This document shows positions 11,691 to 22,625 of a DNA stretch of 64,000 nt, one piece after another. The position numbers were made by a program, and so were the translations under genes. The DNA comes from Siphonodentalium dalli. Lineage: Eukaryota; Mollusca; Scaphopoda; Gadilida; Siphonodentaliidae. Within the stretch, counting starts at the first letter, position 1, and every line of letters begins with the position of its first letter. The stretch spans positions 198,037,887 to 198,101,886 of the forward strand of contig CP136062.1 of NCBI GenBank assembly GCA_032622095.1, written 5' to 3'. The notes under the pieces were generated by a model. That model was not told the origin of the DNA. It made no database searches and saw only the letters and a program-made list of their open reading frames with translations.

Positions 11691-12760
11691 TGACAATTTC
11701 GACTTTTTCAATTTCTGGCCGCCAGTTTGGCAGCCATCTTGACTGTGAGAGTTGTCCAAACTCAAATGAATACTTCATATCAATGTTCCATATGAACATG
11801 TAATTGTGGGTATAATTCGCGTAACAATAACGCCCATATTAAGAAAGTAAAGGAATGTAAGCTTGTTTTCAAATTTCGGACGCCATTTTGGCCGCCATCT
11901 TCGATTTGGAAAACAATTTCCTTCATCAGATGCAAGGTAATTACTTCACCTCAGTATTTCCAAATCAACTGTCAACTGTGTGGAGTTTACTCGACAATAA
12001 TGCCCAATGATGTTAAAATGATGGAATTTCAGTGATTTTTCAAAAGTTGTCCGCCATTGTGGACGCCATTTTGGATTTGTGGGACTTTTATTTGGATGTG
12101 ATATACGGACAATTCTTCGTCGCCTTAGTGTTCCCAACTCACAATAGTAAGCAGGTGGGGAGTTTTCTATTTCTGGTGGCCATTTTGGCCGCCATCTTGT
12201 ATTTGGGTGAATATTCCTCAACTCAGGTATAAGAGGAATCCTAGCTCGAGTATCGCCTGCACATATATACGCATGGGTTTTGTTATGATAGCAATAACAT
12301 TCATTGATTCGAAACAGACATTGCGTCATTAGCGTCGATTTGGCTTTGACCGGATTATACCGGCATTTGGGAAAATGTGATATCGGACACAAATTTCTAG
12401 CAAGGAATGTATATTATGGTCCCCGTGTGTCGCAAATGACTCTTCTGGACGATAAATGTATAAAATCGCGCCAAGGTGCCAATATCTTCACACAGAAACA
12501 AACGAAAGGTGGTGAAATGTCCGAAAAATAGCAAATTTTCACTTTTCGGCGGCCATCTTGGCCGCCATATTGGATTTTTGTGTCGGAGTTTTGGCTAATT
12601 TGTAAGGGTTGTATATTACCATAACGAATCGAACGGAAAACAAGAACGCATGTGACACCATCTTTACTATAACGGCGATCAAAGAGACCTGGTGCATATA
12701 ACAAAAATGGCCGCCATGATGGACGCCATCTTGTCTGGAGTCTCTGCGGCCACTTTTTGT
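11691..12760. repeat. Cluster of repeats carrying the GCCGCCATCTTG motif
   Basis: Six diverged blocks contain a variant of TTTTGGCCGCCATCTTGGATTT, at about 11715, 11883, 12050, 12178, 12550 and 12710. They are embedded in longer units (AATTTC..GxCCGCC..TTGGxCGCCAT). The frame at 11946-12392 minus encodes repeated W-R-P-x-W motifs only because of these repeats. Similar motifs occur at 37450-37920, near 60240, and at 62750-62775. Confidence 0.6.
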
Positions 12761-13429
12761 TCTTTTAGAGGAGACATTAAGAAAGAAATTTGTGGGGTGA
12801 AGTTGAGTCTCGGGGGGTGCAGAGGTATACCAATATCTCCTGGACTAGCGGGTGATTTTGAGAAAGACTTGTGTGTGAATATATTGGGGAAAGCGTTAAT
12901 TTCTTCTTTCAAACCTACATTCTGAGAATAGCAACAGGAACGTTTTTATGGGTATTCCCAACCAATAAGCTGAACATTTAGGAACATGGTTATTGTGTTT
13001 TTGTTGCGCAGAAAAAACAAATTTCAGTGAAATTTAGATAATTTCTTGTATAGTTGGTAAAATTTTCAACCGTTGGTAATTTTACCGACAAAACTTAGTT
13101 GGAAAGTTTACACCACATAGGTCTGAAATACATCCCAAACTTAAGGGGTGTCAGGTTAGAAATTTCCAACAGTTGGAAAGCTCTGGGTACCAGTTGGGTC
13201 GTTCCAACCCAAGGGCGGGGTGCTTTTTAACCATATTTGAGAGCTATAAATCTCTCAGAAATTTCGTAATTTGTTTAAATGCATCAAAAAATAAACCACA
13301 AATGAAGGAATATGTTTCCAACATTACTAAAAAATATCATTGCCCCACTGCACCCCGGTTCGTGCGCAGTTTCGACGACTTCTGTGTGTGGACCCGCGAT
13401 TGTGATATTTCATTCTGTTTATATTTTAG
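12761..13429. other. No recognised feature
   Basis: Contains reiterated AGTTGGAAAG/CCAACxGTTGG words around 13050-13210, otherwise unremarkable. An ATG-initiated frame runs through here into the exon-like segment at 13430, but its 5' part looks non-coding. Confidence 0.3.
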
Positions 13430-13623
13430 TTACCAGCAGCAACTCGGTGGAGGAGAAACAACATTCAGTAGGGATTTCCACATCGCCCATACGTGGGGCG
13501 GATGCCCTAACGATCAGGCGTGGATATCCGTAACCGAAGGGTGGCATACGTGTGTGTTCGACCAGCATACCGCATATCCGCAGTTTATTTATTCAACAAA
13601 ATCGACAATGGCAAGATCCGCTG
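13430..13623 (+). CDS. Candidate internal exon of a host gene
   Basis: A 194 bp segment is bounded by a pyrimidine-rich acceptor (TATTTTAG ending at 13429) and a strong donor (G|GTAAGA at 13623/13624). The open frame between them reads protein-like: QQQLGGGETTFSRDFHIAH, then WGGCPNDQAWISV, and YPQFIYSTKS, with regular Trp, Cys and Gly. This looks like part of an extracellular, disulphide-containing domain, but I cannot name the family. Its codons are markedly less AT-rich than the surroundings. No neighbouring exon is recognisable within several kb, so it may be a lone relic or belong to a gene with long introns. Confidence 0.4.
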
Positions 13624-14029
13624 GTAAGAACACATCTACATCTCCGGTATAAAGCTCCGTGTTGAAATCTACAGTTATATACGATACAGCCAAACTGAGT
13701 CTATGGGGTGGGTTGTGGTCGATCTGAGGATCTGCGTTATCTCTCATTTATCATGAGCAATTGTAGACCGCGGCCCAGAAAAGACTGATTCGTCCCATTA
13801 CCCCGTTTTGCTGGACCGTCGAGTTGTATGGTTTAGTTGCCAATTTAAGGTTATAAAACGAAAACAAAATATCCCCACGCATGCACACTACAGATATGAG
13901 GACTTCTTGCCTATAAATTTCAAATCAAAATTTTAATTGTCTATTTTCGCTGTCGATAGAACATTATTGACGATACGCGTACATGAAGTAAACGCTGGTA
14001 TTCCCAAATGGTCTGTCCTAGGCCGCCTT

Positions 14030-14180
14030 ATCCATGGTCCTGTACTTTAAAGCCCTGTGTATATATAGTTGTACTTTTTTAGGAAATTTGCCGTTATTCC
14101 CAAGATTTATCGTAAAGCAAATGAATAGTAGGAACTTACGAGTTACGACTGCCGGGTACATGTGTCTTTTTACAGTTGTA
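14030..14180 (-). repeat. Fragment of dispersed repeat family R1 (inverted copy)
   Basis: 14110-14175 is the inverse complement of 46909-46975 (GTATACAACTGTAAAAAGACAC ... CCCGGCAGTCGTA, interrupted by small differences). The flanking GTACAACT...CCCA words also match. Related sequence is tandemly repeated at 50291-50596. Confidence 0.6.
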
Positions 14181-15192
14181 TACGACTCCAGTCTTATTAG
14201 AACTAGACCTATATATATAGTTTAGTAAATTCCATGAGTTGACTGTAAGGACACCTTGGTCTAGTTATAATTACGTGCGCTCGCGCAACAGTATCGCGAT
14301 CAGACAGATTCGTAGGTTGGTGTCACACTCCATGACGTCACCAAAAACGACGTAAAACCTCGTGGCGTTCTGACATTTTTACTGTGCCGCGTTTTTGCTA
14401 TGTTTATTTTATGTGTTGTTTTCGATTATTTGTTTGTCGCCGATATCGCCATTTGTCAGGATTCCCTGTTTCTATATTTAAAACTGGCATGCTCGTAGTG
14501 AGCCTCGATTTCGATTTTTTCTCCCAGGTCAAAATACGTCAGAGTTATGACAAAAATAGATCAACCTACATTTTCTCCATCAGAACTCTACATCAAAGAG
14601 TCTATAGACTCCTTCGGGACCTACATAGACTCCTTCATTTGGGTATTTTTACTTATAATTGGGAAGTTTTATCATTTTTGGTTCGTGCGAAGACCCCTTA
14701 TTATCGTGCGGGGAAAAGAGAGACATTCAAAACGCGATTTCGTAATTCGACGCAATAGGCTGAATAGCCTAACCTTCAGCCGAGTTCCGGGTCAAATACG
14801 ATGAATGACGTAACACAAAACAAAACGCATTTGTTGACACAAACACCGTTTGGAGAGTTTATTATTACATAAAATGATCGTTATTGATTAATTATTGATT
14901 AATTATTGATATTTATTGTTGCATATTGGCTGCTATCAATATTTACACAAATAGTATTAATTATTTCTTATAATTGCTCCTTTGGTCACAGGGGCCTGTA
15001 ACGCGCTCCGCTGTCCGCCCCCCCCCCCCCTTTGCACTGCCCATATACGCCGCACTCTATACGCGCCTTCTTCGCGTTAATGGAACATTATATAGACAAG
15101 GGGCTCTGTAGAAATTCAACGTTTCACCATCGCTCGGGAGTCGCACAAATTTAGCCCATTCACCCCAGTAATGATAACGATATATACACGGA
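14181..15192. other. No recognised gene; poly-C tract near 15018
   Basis: Contains a short ATTGATTAATT reiteration at 14880-14915 and a C homopolymer near 15018-15030. Two overlapping frames at 14384-14804 have no recognisable motif. Confidence 0.3.
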
Positions 15193-15339
15193 TGATGATA
15201 GGACGTCTGGCTGGGGTATAAGGGGGTGTGTCTTAAGCTCCGCTCATTTCTAAAGGTTCCACATTGCGTCAATGGGTCCTTTGTCCCCCTTTGTTTCGCC
15301 CTATTGTCTTAATGGGCCAATGGTAGGGGTTTATTAGGG

Positions 15340-16000
15340 GTCCTTATTGTATGAAAACCCATCCTTTTCCTTCTCACTTATATGATAGGTAGAATGAATT
15401 AATGAAGCCCCTCCTTTTCGTTCTTAATTATTTGATAGGTTTTAATTAATTAAAGTCGCTCATTCTTAATTATATGATAGGGTACCGAAACTCCTCCTTA
15501 TTCGACCCAACAATGGGCACCATAATTGTCAGCAAGCCTCGTGCACCTTTTGAGAACAATGGAATCGTGCAGGTGTTTGGACCACGCTATCCTGAAACAA
15601 TGGAATCTTGCGCCTGCAGAGTCACCTCGCGTGTACACGCCATTCTATGGTTCTATAGTTCGACTGTGGTTCTTTTGTATACATATGGCCTTATGTTCTA
15701 ATCGGGAAACCTCGGAATATTTCTATGGCTATATAGTTTGATTTTGGGGTCATTCTGTATACATATTTCTAAGAACCTAGTCTGATGATTTTTTGTCCAG
15801 GCCTCATGGATTGTGAGTCAAGGTCCCCACACAAAATGAGCTGTATACAATACTATTAAATTGGATTTTTCGCCCATTCAAAATATAACTTTGTCTAGTC
15901 CTATAGTCTTATGATGGGCCCATTGTATGGTCTTATTCCGGGGTCTTCTGTATACCTATTTTTCCCCAGGCCCTGAAAAAGGCCAACAAGTGCCATTTTT
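15340..16000. repeat. AT-rich reiterated block in left arm
   Basis: Words such as TTAATTATxTGATAGGT, ACAATGGAATC.TG.GCCTG and TATGGTTCTATAGTTxGA recur two to three times. Two overlapping frames (15474-15741) translate these repeats and are not called genes. Mirrored at about 28815-29475. Confidence 0.5.
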
Positions 16001-16975
16001 ATATATCAGTAAACTTTCGTACCCGTAATCGTTTGTTCAATGTTATCTGCATTTGCTGGTTGGACATTAGCGGCGTTCGCTGGTTAAACAGCCATTTTTA
16101 TGGAGTTTAGGAATCATATTTCAGTAAACTGATATCGCTTAAATCGCTGGTTCAATGTTAGCTGCATTTGATGGTTGAATATTAAATGCTATGTCTGGTT
16201 GAATATTAACTGCTATGTCTGGTTGAATATGTGAAGAAGGGCCGTTTTGATGGTCATTTTGGAGCTTATTAATTATATTTCAGTAAACGTTCGTACCCGT
16301 AATCGCTAGTTGAATGTTAGTTGCATTTACTGGTTGACTATTATCTACATTTGATGGTTGAATATTAACTGCTATGTCTGGTTGAATATATGAAGAAGGG
16401 CCGTTTCGATGGTCATTTTGGAGCTTATTAATTATATTTCAGTAAACGTTCGTACCCGTAATCGCTGTTGAATTTTAGCTGTGTTTGCTGGTTGAATGTT
16501 CTCCGCTGCGTGCTTGGAATGTTCTGGAAGGCAGTATACAAGGTCCTCACAACACGAGCGATGTAAAATACTATTAAATTGGATTTTTCCCCATTCAAAA
16601 TATAACTTTGTCTAGCCCTTTTGTCTTACGATGGGCCCATTTTATGGTCTTATTCGGGGGGTCTTATGTATACCTATTTCTCAGGCCCTGAAAAAGAGGA
16701 TGACCAACAAGGGCCATTTTTATGGAGTTTAGTAATCATATTTCAGTAAACTTTCGTACCCGTAATCGCTGGTTGAATGCTAGCTACATTTGCTGGTTGA
16801 CCATTAGCTGCGTTCGATGGTTGAATATTAGCAGTTTTTTGTCTGGTTGAATGCTAGCTACATTTGCTGGCTGACCATTAGCTGCGTTCGATGGTTGAAT
16901 ATTAGCAGTTTTGTCTGGTTGAATGTTAGCTGCGTTTTCTGGTTGAATGTTCCCCCCACACACCCTCACACATGA
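16001..16975. repeat. Complex tandem repeat, GGTTGAATATTA family (left arm)
   Basis: The phrase CTGGTTGAATGTTAGCTGC/ATTAACTGC and the block TTTCAGTAAACGTTCGTACC are reiterated many times between 16010 and 16960. Longer-range duplication of 15840-16010 appears at 16555-16700. The frame at 16784-16984 (minus) encodes only the repeat (NIQPxxAAN). Mirrored at 27840-28814. Confidence 0.8.
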
Positions 16976-18540
16976 GCAACACATGTATATGATGAATGTG
17001 TAACTGCTATAATTATTGAAATTCTCTTAAATCTCGTTTGCTTTCCAAAATGTCAATTAACAAACATAATCATACATGGGTTGTGTGTATATATGACCAT
17101 TTCACTCCCGTCCAACAGTATGTTTAAACATCATATAAAATTCGAGCCTTCCAGAGGTTAAATGAATCACAAATCGCGCGTTCTTAGAATATGAAAACCG
17201 AGCATTCTGGAAATAATTATATTCAAAAGTTTATCTGTTTTATCAGACAACATGTCATTTGGCAAACATCTAGCGTATATTCAATAGACGCTATTATATA
17301 CAGTTGCATTTACTATATAAAGTTTATCATAAAGAAACAGCGTGAACAGAAAATCTGCTTGCATCTAATTCATTTGAAATTTTTACTCAATGCGCGTCAA
17401 TCAATTGGACAATCGATAATATATTTGACATATGCACTCTGTGTAAACAAATTGAAGTTATCTCCACCTGTCCCGTCTGACATTGTACATTCGATGCAAC
17501 AATGTTTGAATGGAATTTTTGATTTGTTATTCACTTCATAAATGGTTCATATAGCGTACTATTATACTTGTGGACACTTACCTTAAAGGTACAAGTCGCT
17601 TTAACATAATTCAGCGTATCCATCGATATAAACGCTCTTTATTTTCAAAAAGTGTCTGAATCTCTATCGTTTACTAAAGTTATGTTTAAAATTAAGCATT
17701 TAAACCTAATGTAACTATAAATAATAAATAAAAAACGCTCTTTATTTTCAAAATTGTCTGAATTTTGATATTGATTTTAGCAATATGCATGCTTTCATTC
17801 ATATGAAATTGCCATCATGGACGTTAAATGACAACATCTCTTAACATATTAGCCTTAAAGTTATACGTCACGCGTACATTCGATGCACAAGTTAACACAT
17901 TACATATATGGTTGAACATATCAACCATAGTAAGCTCATTTAAACAAAATGGTATTCAATTTAAACGCAGGTTCATTCGATGCAGCAATGTATGAATGTA
18001 GGGTTTTGCTTTGTCATTACTCCAGAAATGGTTCAGACGATACACTACATTTGGTTCACATACCTTAAAGGTACCCGTCATTTAAACCTAATTATTCATT
18101 AATAAAATGCTCTTTATTTTCAAAATTATCTGAAGGTCCCATCGTTTTGTAAGTTATACGTCGTATGTTCATTCGAGGTAATCCTGTACGAAATGAAGGT
18201 AATCGTTGTGTTATTCACTTCATAAAATGCGTCATACGATGGACCACATTTGGGTCACGTGCCTTAAAGGTACACGTCACTTTCGGAAATTATATAATCA
18301 GCTAATACATTACATATCTGGCTGGACGTATCAACCGTATAAAGTTCATTTAATTCATTGGGTCTTTCAAATTATACGTCACGTGTTCATTCGAGGTACT
18401 CATGTAGGAAATGAAGGTATTGATTGTTATTCACTTCATAAATGGCTCCCAGTTCCTAATAGCGGACTATTATACATTAAAGGTACACCTCATGTAAATC
18501 TAATGCAGCGTGTCCATCAAAACAGACGCTCGTAGTATTG
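16976..18540. repeat. Diffuse repeat region with CGCTCTTTATTTTCA words (left arm)
   Basis: Elements such as CGCTCTTTATTTTCAAAA, GTxATTCACTTCATAAATGG, CCTTAAAGGTACxxGTCA and TTCATTCGAxGxA recur three to five times in the same order with variable spacing. This is an old tandem array of roughly 300-500 bp units. Frames at 17191-17541 and 18206-18535 lie in it; they are mirrored but show no domain and are not convincing genes. Confidence 0.6.
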
Positions 18541-18889
18541 TAACCCGCGGTCGATTGTTTCGTTTCTGTTAATGATACGGTGTTATTTACTTTAAAAAAT
18601 GCGCCCTCACTCTTCACTTTGACTAACATGCAAGCATTTGTATCATTTATAATGTCAAAATATGGTCTAAAGCAGTCGTATTTGTTATATATAAGGCAAA
18701 TTTCCTTTCAAATTATAACATATTAAAACTATGCTTAAATGTTATGTACTTGGAATATGATAGGTCTCCATGCCCTTATTTGGACATATAATCTAACCGA
18801 GCGATGTTCATTCTCTAATCGATTACGTGTCTATAGGATATTGAGGGTAGATTAAGCATACTAAGATCCAGGTAGACAGTCTATATTGC

Positions 18890-19285
18890 GTCCTCATTTT
18901 ATGGGGCCTTTGTCTCTATGAACATATAGTCTTAATTTTGGGGCCCTTTGTCGTATTTCTATGGATCTATTGTCTTAATTATGGGACCCTTTGTCAGTGA
19001 AATTCTATGGATCTGTTGTCTGAAATACGGGCCCTTTGTCGTATTTCTATGGATCTATTGTCTTAAATACGGAGCCTTTGTGTATTTCTATGGATCTATT
19101 GTCTGAAATACGGGGCCTTTGTGTAATTCTATGGATCTATTGTCTTATTCTGGGACCCTTTGTCAGTGTAATTCTATGGATCTGTTGTCTTAAATACGGG
19201 ACCATTTGTCTGTATATTTCTATGGATCTATTGTCTGAAATACAGGGTCTTTGTCTGTGTAATTCTATGAACCTATAGTCTTACA
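18890..19285. repeat. Minisatellite, about 55-60 bp units (left arm)
   Basis: Seven or more units of TTCTATGGATCTATTGTCTxAAATACGG...CCTTTGTC. The frame at 19036-19278 is a translation of this repeat. The mirror copy is at about 25530-25925. Confidence 0.85.
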
Positions 19286-19828
19286 AAACCTTTTGTTTTG
19301 TTCATAAACCACACGGTAAGCTATTTATAGATATGGGACAACAAGCGATTTTATGCCTAAAGAAGTAGGAACTGAGGTTCTGTATTCTTGTCACCAAGTA
19401 TATGTAGTTTAAATCCTCTAAATATCGTCTGTTATACAGAAGAACCATTGACCATGTGACAGTCTCATGTCACAAAAGACCTATTATGGGGACACATTTC
19501 ATTCCCCAAAAACGGTATATATAGGTGGGTATCAAACATTGGTCTGGAAAAGACATGGTATATGGACGTGTGTATTTACTAGATGTATTTTTTAAACGTT
19601 CATTTCATATACATGAACTCTTTATTGTTGTTCAACTTTTTAATTGGTAACCAATTATCGTATATAATTTTGTTTGGAGTGTTCATATACATCACTATAC
19701 GAAACACAGCTTCTAATAAACTAGTCGATGGTTAAATCACCACAGCCAATATCCCCAATGGTAAGCTATTTTAAAGCGCATGGGGTACATTCATGACTAA
19801 AGAAGAAGGAAATGTGGTAAATTATTCT

Positions 19829-19834
19829 TTATTA
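19829..19834 (-). terminator. Polyadenylation signal AATAAA of the left-arm gene
   Basis: Minus-strand AATAAA about 138 bp beyond the stop codon. The context GATCAAATAATAAAG is shared with the right arm. Confidence 0.45.
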
Positions 19835-19971
19835 TTTGATCACTTAACACACAGAACAGGTTTTTGCTGACTCGCTCTGTGTAACCTATTTCTAGTATGT
19901 AGCAGTATGTTCAGCAAACACAGGTAAGCGATGCCTACGGTTGTAAGTGGTACTCGTCAGTGATCACTGAG

Positions 19972-20577
19972 TTAGGTCTGTGGTTCAGAACCAAGCTTTT
20001 TAGTTTTCAGTGTATAATCACCATAATTCCTGATTATTCCCAAGGTCCAAATGAGTTCACTATCTAGTTCTGAAATAGTTTTAGTTGTGTTTACAATGTA
20101 ATCCAATACTAGTTGTTCATTAAACATCTTTTCAATCGTGAAAATTTCACAAGGTTCTGGGAGAATGATGTAACCGCATATTGATGTTTCTTCTTCGAAT
20201 ATCCGACTTCTTTCATTGAAAAACACGTCCTTGTAAACAGAAATTCGAACAAAGTTATCTCCAACGAGTTCACGAATCCCACGTATATCGTTATTTTTAG
20301 CAATACCTCTAATTAGCCAACAGTCAGAGAACAGTTGATCCACAATATCTAGTAAGAAATCTGTTTCAAATTCTGTTCTCTCCAACAAAGATTCCAATCT
20401 CTCTCTACCATCAACAAAATGTCCTTCCAAAATTAACTTTATTATTAGCTTCTCCTCCCTTCGAAACCAAGTTTGCTGTAATTCATTCTTGATTTCTTCA
20501 CATAGTGTTGATGAGTTAACTAAAGCTTTGTACACTTTCTGACGCATTTCTGCTGGTAGCATATCAATTACCTCCAT
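19972..20577 (-). CDS. Unknown 201-residue protein, left-arm copy
   Basis: Intact ATG-to-stop frame of 201 codons with no intron, encoding exactly the same protein as the right-arm copy at 24238-24843. I do not recognise the family. Visible traits: residues 1-105 are strongly helical in character (REEKLIIKLILEG at 40-52, RERLESLLER at 58-67, FLLDIVDQLF at 74-83). The C-terminal half is more mixed (ICGYIILPEPCEIF at 133-146). It is rich in Glu, Ile and Leu, with no signal peptide, no transmembrane segment and no zinc motif. An in-frame TGA two codons before the ATG fixes the start. A TATA-like box lies about 170 bp upstream and an AATAAA about 140 bp downstream. Compact, intronless and embedded in repeats, it could be of viral or selfish-element origin; that is inference. 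Confidence 0.75.
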   Translation of the reverse strand: MEVIDMLPAEMRQKVYKALVNSSTLCEEIKNELQQTWFRREEKLIIKLILEGHFVDGRERLESLLERTEFETDFLLDIVDQLFSDCWLIRGIAKNNDIRGIRELVGDNFVRISVYKDVFFNERSRIFEEETSICGYIILPEPCEIFTIEKMFNEQLVLDYIVNTTKTISELDSELIWTLGIIRNYGDYTLKTKKLGSEPQT

Positions 20578-20744
20578 AAGTCATTACGAAACACTCTGTT
20601 TATTCGAGGTAATCCACTACAACACGGGGTATTGATCGTGAGTTTCTCACAAAATTAGCACCAGTGTTATACAATCGGTGCTCATACTATACATAGCGTT
20701 CCAACTCTAAAGACACTCGGAAAAGTATTTATTTCTTATTATAT

Positions 20745-20752
20745 TATTTATA
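20745..20752 (-). promoter_or_regulatory. TATA-like box of the left-arm gene
   Basis: Minus-strand TATAAATA, 168 bp upstream of the ATG, just downstream of an ATTGG (reverse CCAAT) at 20757-20761. Spacing between the two is unusually short, so only the TATA assignment is offered, as a possibility. Confidence 0.35.
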
Positions 20753-20865
20753 ACAACCAATCAAAACCCGTCGTTCAATTTAACTATACACGGACAAGCG
20801 GTATGATAACAACCGTACAACAACTTGATGTATACTAGTCATATTTCATATTATTATTCTAAAAT

Positions 20866-21665
20866 CTCCATTACATGGAGCGAAATAAAGAGCGTATATG
20901 ATGTAGACTGGTGTATAAATACTTAGTTATTTCTTTTCATCAATTATATGTATTGTAACTCCTATAAATATAGTCTGTTATACAGAGTAAACATGTACCA
21001 CGTGGCAGTCTCACGATAGGCATACTATGTGAAAACATGTGCATATCACATATTCTTTTTACCGTTCATTCGTATGTAATCCAACCTCTCTGTTAATACA
21101 CAGGCATAAAACCATTGGTGTGGAAAAGACCTACTATGTGAATGCGTGTATTTACTTGATGTATACTAGGCCATTCATATTATTACTCTGAAATCTCCAT
21201 TGCATGGAGCAAAATAAAGAGCGTGTATGACGTAGACTGGTGTATAAATGCTTAGTGATTTCTTTCCATCAATTATATGTATTGTAACTCCCATAAATAT
21301 AGTCTGTTATACAGAGTAACCATGTACAACGTGACAGTTTCACGATAGGTCTACTATGTGAAAGCATGTGTATATCACATATTTTTTTTTGCAATTCAAT
21401 CGTATATAATCCAAGCTCTCTGTTAATACAGAGGCGTCAAAACATTGGTGTGGAACAGACCTACTATGTGGACGCGTGTATTTGCTTGATGTATACTGGT
21501 TCATTCATAGTATTACTCTAAATTCTCCATTACATGGAGCAAAATAAAGAGCGTATACGATGTATTCTTTCCATAAATTATATGTATTTTGACTCCCGTA
21601 AATAGTCTGTTATACAGATGAACCGTGTACCACGTGACGGTCTCGCAAAAGGTGTATACACATGT
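20866..21665. repeat. Tandem repeat, about 330 bp period (left arm)
   Basis: Units start with the palindromic CTCCATTACATGGAG at 20866, 21195 and 21525 (periods 329 and 330; the third is truncated near 21665). Each has AATAAAGAGCGT, GTAGACTGGTGTATAAAT, TAGTCTGTTATACAGA and the GTACCACGTGxCAGTCTC block. Mirrored at 23032-23949 in the right arm, where one junction is rearranged. Confidence 0.85.
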
Positions 21666-22071
21666 ATTCAATGTATTCTTTAATAAGTCATTTCTCTATT
21701 ATTTTCGTTCAGTAATATTGGTAGAAATGTAGTCTGAAATCGTCTGTATAGCGTCATATAGCTTTATTGGTGAATACGTCCATATTTCTTAAAGTACAGT
21801 ACATATTCATAATGTCAGGCATTATCAGCCAACTATTTATAGAAATACCTGTTATATGAGATCATATCGTAGCTGAATCTGGGATGCGACCTACCTCAAC
21901 GGCGAAGTGCGCTCAAATGAAGTTACACATATTATATGAGCCATTATATGGATCGATGAGGTGTTATCTCAGTATGTCCGTACAATATTAGTAAACTACA
22001 CCCCCTGCCTATTACGTATACCAAGCGAGCGAAACAAACATGACATATCGATTATGTATATATAGTGATGA

Positions 22072-22625
22072 TATGTGTAAAATACGGATGACATTTTTTC
22101 GTGACGCGCGATCGCTCCCCTAAACCCCGCCCCTTTTAAAACGGGGGGAGAGGGAGGGGCCCGGTCTGCGCTTTTTTTTTAGCCTCGAAAAGAACGATAA
22201 CTCTGTAACATACCGCTACATCGTATACGAGCGCTTCTTTGTGAGAAAATACATCAACCAAACTTATTATTTAGTTTAAAATTCTTTTGTATATTAGTTT
22301 TGTTTCAAATTCGCGTTTAAAAAAGTAGTCATTTCGCGTTGTTGTACTACGTCAAATAGCCCCTTTTTTATTCGCCAAATATAGTCATAATAGCGTTTAA
22401 AAGTTTTGTCAAACAGGTATTTTTTTTATTGCGTATTACGCGTTTATAAAATGACACGTTTCATAACAGGAAATTAACCATAAACAATGAAATTTTAAGT
22501 AAAAAATGTATACTTTTTACTATTTTGAACGCTGCGTTTCTATACATTTGCTGACATTACATTAAAGGATACACATATGTATTTACTCTAAATATGAACA
22601 TTTGTCTGTGAGACCAGGCATAGAT
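22072..22625. other. Unique spacer at the centre of the giant palindrome
   Basis: 554 bp present once. The left edge is GC-rich (CGCGCGATCGCTCCCC, CCCCGCCCC, a G-rich run, GGGGCCCGG) followed by a T10 run near 22171; the remainder is AT-rich with several T runs and no ORF. It would be the loop if the arms paired. Confidence 0.85.

Larger units (their letters stand above)
15193..22071. repeat. Giant palindrome, left arm
   Basis: The inverse complement of this 6.9 kb segment occupies 22626-29621. Matching features always have coordinates summing to 44815 from 15474/29341 through to 20752/24063, so there is no net indel over more than 5 kb. Inside about 21.64 kb the sum is 44697 because of one 118 bp net expansion in the right arm. 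I noticed roughly a dozen substitutions by eye, for example the fifth G of a G run near 15214 and single-base changes near 15400, 15617, 16345, 19780, 19827 and 19928. Contents are tandem repeats plus one intact gene at 19972-20577. Confidence 0.95.

Noticed and set aside
11946-12392. 148-codon minus-strand frame
   Set aside because: Starts at a weak site and encodes W-R-P-x-W repeats because of the GCCGCCATCTTG repeat blocks.
16001-16975. Regular CTGGTTGAAT repeats resembling a CRISPR array
   Set aside because: Units vary in length and spacing, the intervening sequence is itself repeated, and the context is clearly eukaryotic. It is a complex tandem repeat.
16784-16984. Mirrored frame rich in NIQPxxAAN
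   Set aside because: Pure translation of the tandem repeat; the mirror at 27831-28031 exists because of the palindrome, not selection.
17191-17541. 116-codon frame present in both arms
   Set aside because: No recognisable domain and embedded in degenerate repeats. Presence in both arms follows automatically from the palindrome. Kept as repeat sequence, though not strictly disproved.
22072-22200. Possible herpesvirus-type packaging signal in the spacer
   Set aside because: Only GC runs followed by a T run. No terminase-site consensus could be established and no viral structural genes are present.
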